Origin: JBOHPP01 sp050731755
GTDB lineage: Bacteria; Methylomirabilota; Methylomirabilia; Rokubacteriales; CSP1-6
Length of the DNA: 15,608 nucleotides
Assembly: GCA_050731755.1 (NCBI GenBank)
Contig: JBOHPP010000257.1
Span: 1 to 15,608, forward strand
Direction: 5' to 3'
Position numbers and translations under genes: made by a program. Below are positions 14,413 through 15,608 of this stretch, one piece after another. A model generated the notes under the pieces. That model saw nothing but the letters and a program-made list of their open reading frames with translations. It searched no databases and was not told the origin of the DNA. Positions within the stretch are counted from its first letter, which is position 1. Every line of letters starts with the position of its first letter.

Positions 14413-15467
14413 TAGGGCTTGCCGGAAAGCTCCCGGCGCAGCAGGCGGGCCGCCTCCACCATCGAGCGGAGCTTGGAGACGGCCACCCAACGCGGAGTCT
14501 CCCACAGCCCGCAGTCGGGGACGAGCCACAGGCGCTCGGCCGGCACGTGCTTGAGCGCCATTCGCGTCCGCGCCGCGACCTCCTCCGCCGATTCCACGCG
14601 GAAAGCCTTGACGTCCACGACGCCGACGGCCAGCTCCTTGTCGCTCGGGTGCACGCTCCACAGCTCGATCTCGGCCATCTCGCGGTTGGCGTACTCGAGG
14701 ACGAGCTGGCTCACTGGCGCCTCGAGGATCTGAGGGAAAAGCGGGGCGTAGCGCCGGGGGGTGGCGAACGAGTGGTTGTGGGCGTTGCCAAAGCAGACGT
14801 GCAGCGCGAGCTTGACGTTAACGCCGGCGACGGCCGCCCGCAGCGCCTCCAGCATGGGCCCTGGCCCGGCGCGGACAATGCGGTGCTTGCCGGCGGTCAT
14901 GACGTAGTTCGGCTCGTCCACCTGGATGAAGTCGCAGCCGGCCTCGACGAGGCTCCGGATCTCCCGGTTCACGATGGCAGCGAGATCCGCCACCAGCGTC
15001 TCCTCGGAGGCGTAGGGTCCGCCCCGGCGCAGGGGCATGAGCAGAGTCAGTGGGCCCGGGACGGCCACGCGCAGCGGGCGGTCGGCGTGGGGACGCGCGA
15101 ACCGGAACTCGTCGACGATGCCGAGCCCCTGCGGGGCCTCGATCCGCCCCACCACCTGATAGGGACAGTGCGAGTCGTAGTTGGGCGGACCCAGCTGGCG
15201 GGGCACCGGCAGCGGCTCCAGGCCGGTGAGCCGGCTGTAGAAGCCGCGGATGAAGGTGACGCGCCGCATCTCGCCGTCGGAGACGACGTCCAGGCCGGCT
15301 TCGATCTGGTCCCTGATGGCGATCCGGACAGCGTCGTCGTAGGCCTCCTGCAGGTCCACGGGCCCGAGCCGGCCCGCCTGCTGCGCCTCGCGCACGAGGT
15401 AGATCCACGACGGTAGGGCATGCGACCCGACGACCGTGGTGGGCAGCAACGGCAGGTCCCGAGCCAT
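14412..15467 (-). CDS. MetE-like (cobalamin-independent methionine synthase C-terminal domain) methyltransferase
   Basis: The 351-residue protein is the zinc-containing catalytic barrel of the MetE family alone; full MetE is about 750 residues with an added N-terminal barrel. Zinc and homocysteine-activating ligands are H223 and C225 (LHVCFGN), E258 (LVLEYAN) and C319 (VPDCGLWETPR), corresponding to the His-Cys-Glu-Cys set of E. coli MetE. TTVVGSHALPSW at the start and DVVSDGEMRR, then FIQVDEPNYVM, are also typical. Core-only members exist in archaea and many bacteria; some use methylcobamide-type or other methyl donors, so methionine synthesis from methylfolate is not assured. ATG 15467 has an extended -10-like TGGTAGCAT ending 9 nt upstream but no clear ribosome-binding site. 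The gene after it begins on its stop codon. Confidence 0.88.
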   Translation of the reverse strand: MARDLPLLPTTVVGSHALPSWIYLVREAQQAGRLGPVDLQEAYDDAVRIAIRDQIEAGLDVVSDGEMRRVTFIRGFYSRLTGLEPLPVPRQLGPPNYDSHCPYQVVGRIEAPQGLGIVDEFRFARPHADRPLRVAVPGPLTLLMPLRRGGPYASEETLVADLAAIVNREIRSLVEAGCDFIQVDEPNYVMTAGKHRIVRAGPGPMLEALRAAVAGVNVKLALHVCFGNAHNHSFATPRRYAPLFPQILEAPVSQLVLEYANREMAEIELWSVHPSDKELAVGVVDVKAFRVESAEEVAARTRMALKHVPAERLWLVPDCGLWETPRWVAVSKLRSMVEAARLLRRELSGKP

Positions 15468-15608
15468 TGTGCCCGGATGCTACCACGGCGCCCGGGCCGG
15501 CCGGCGACGCGAGGCACCCGGCACGAGACCCGTTCCCTCCGACGGGTACAGCGCTCGGCGTATCGATGGGATCGCGTGTACGCGGCGTCGCCGCGGACTG
15601 CGTGGTCG
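15468..15608. other. Upstream region of the MetE-like gene
   Basis: No convincing gene is seen in these 141 bases. Minus-strand TGGTAGCAT (hexamer 15482-15477) could be an extended -10. ACCCGT (15528-15533) and ACGGGT (15542-15547) form a 6-bp inverted repeat with an 8-nt loop, and CGCGGCG-T-CGCCGCG (15581-15595) is a GC palindrome. No cobalamin or SAM riboswitch core was recognised. A plus-strand frame from ATG 15477 stays open to the window edge but is arginine-rich and unsupported. Confidence 0.4.

Noticed and set aside
15468..15608. Cobalamin or SAM riboswitch before the MetE-like gene
   Set aside because: No B12-box-like or SAM-I core sequence was recognised and the interval is only 141 nt. 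A structure search with Rfam models would settle it.
15477..15608. Plus-strand open frame running off the right edge
   Set aside because: The 44 codons are Arg-rich with no motif, no ribosome-binding site is evident, and the frame overlaps the probable promoter of the MetE-like gene.

Overview
This is a GC-rich bacterial window (strikingly high GC throughout, GTG starts common). It contains 14 protein-coding loci packed almost edge to edge. One is cut by the left edge and one is broken by a frameshift. I see no rRNA, tRNA, insertion sequence, CRISPR array or phage gene. Gene content and composition suit an environmental, probably soil, bacterium. Uncultured lineages such as Candidatus Rokubacteria come to mind, but that is a weak inference and the window alone does not fix the taxon.

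Left third (1-6263, mostly + strand): GlgE-pathway genes for making alpha-glucan from trehalose. In order these are glgE (5' end missing), treS (trehalose synthase) and mak (maltokinase), the last two separated by 2 nt. TreS isomerises trehalose to maltose, Mak phosphorylates maltose, and GlgE transfers the maltosyl unit to alpha-1,4-glucan. Between glgE and treS lie a frameshifted VOC/glyoxalase-fold gene and a minus-strand pair: a SET-domain methyltransferase and an overlapping GNAT acetyltransferase. No branching enzyme gene is visible.

Middle (6214-10262): a minus-strand set of a HypE-like AIR-synthase-family protein, a cytoplasmic-type gamma-glutamyltransferase and a small exported protein of unknown function, with junctions of 3 nt or overlaps. 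A single-domain glutamate formimidoyltransferase diverges from it, with only 25 nt between the two start codons.

Right third (10259-15467, all minus): a copper-response operon of csoR, copA, a 50-residue YHS-domain protein and a DUF2889-like protein. A consensus-like promoter and a palindromic CsoR-type operator precede it. Upstream are a core-only MetE-like methyltransferase and a coupled unknown gene, whose product has a basic, proline-rich 14-residue repeat tail and ends in a possible beta-clamp-binding motif.

The least explained items are the repeat-tail protein, the internally duplicated DUF2889-like protein, the SET/GNAT pair inside the GlgE locus, and the HypE-like protein facing a formimidoyltransferase.
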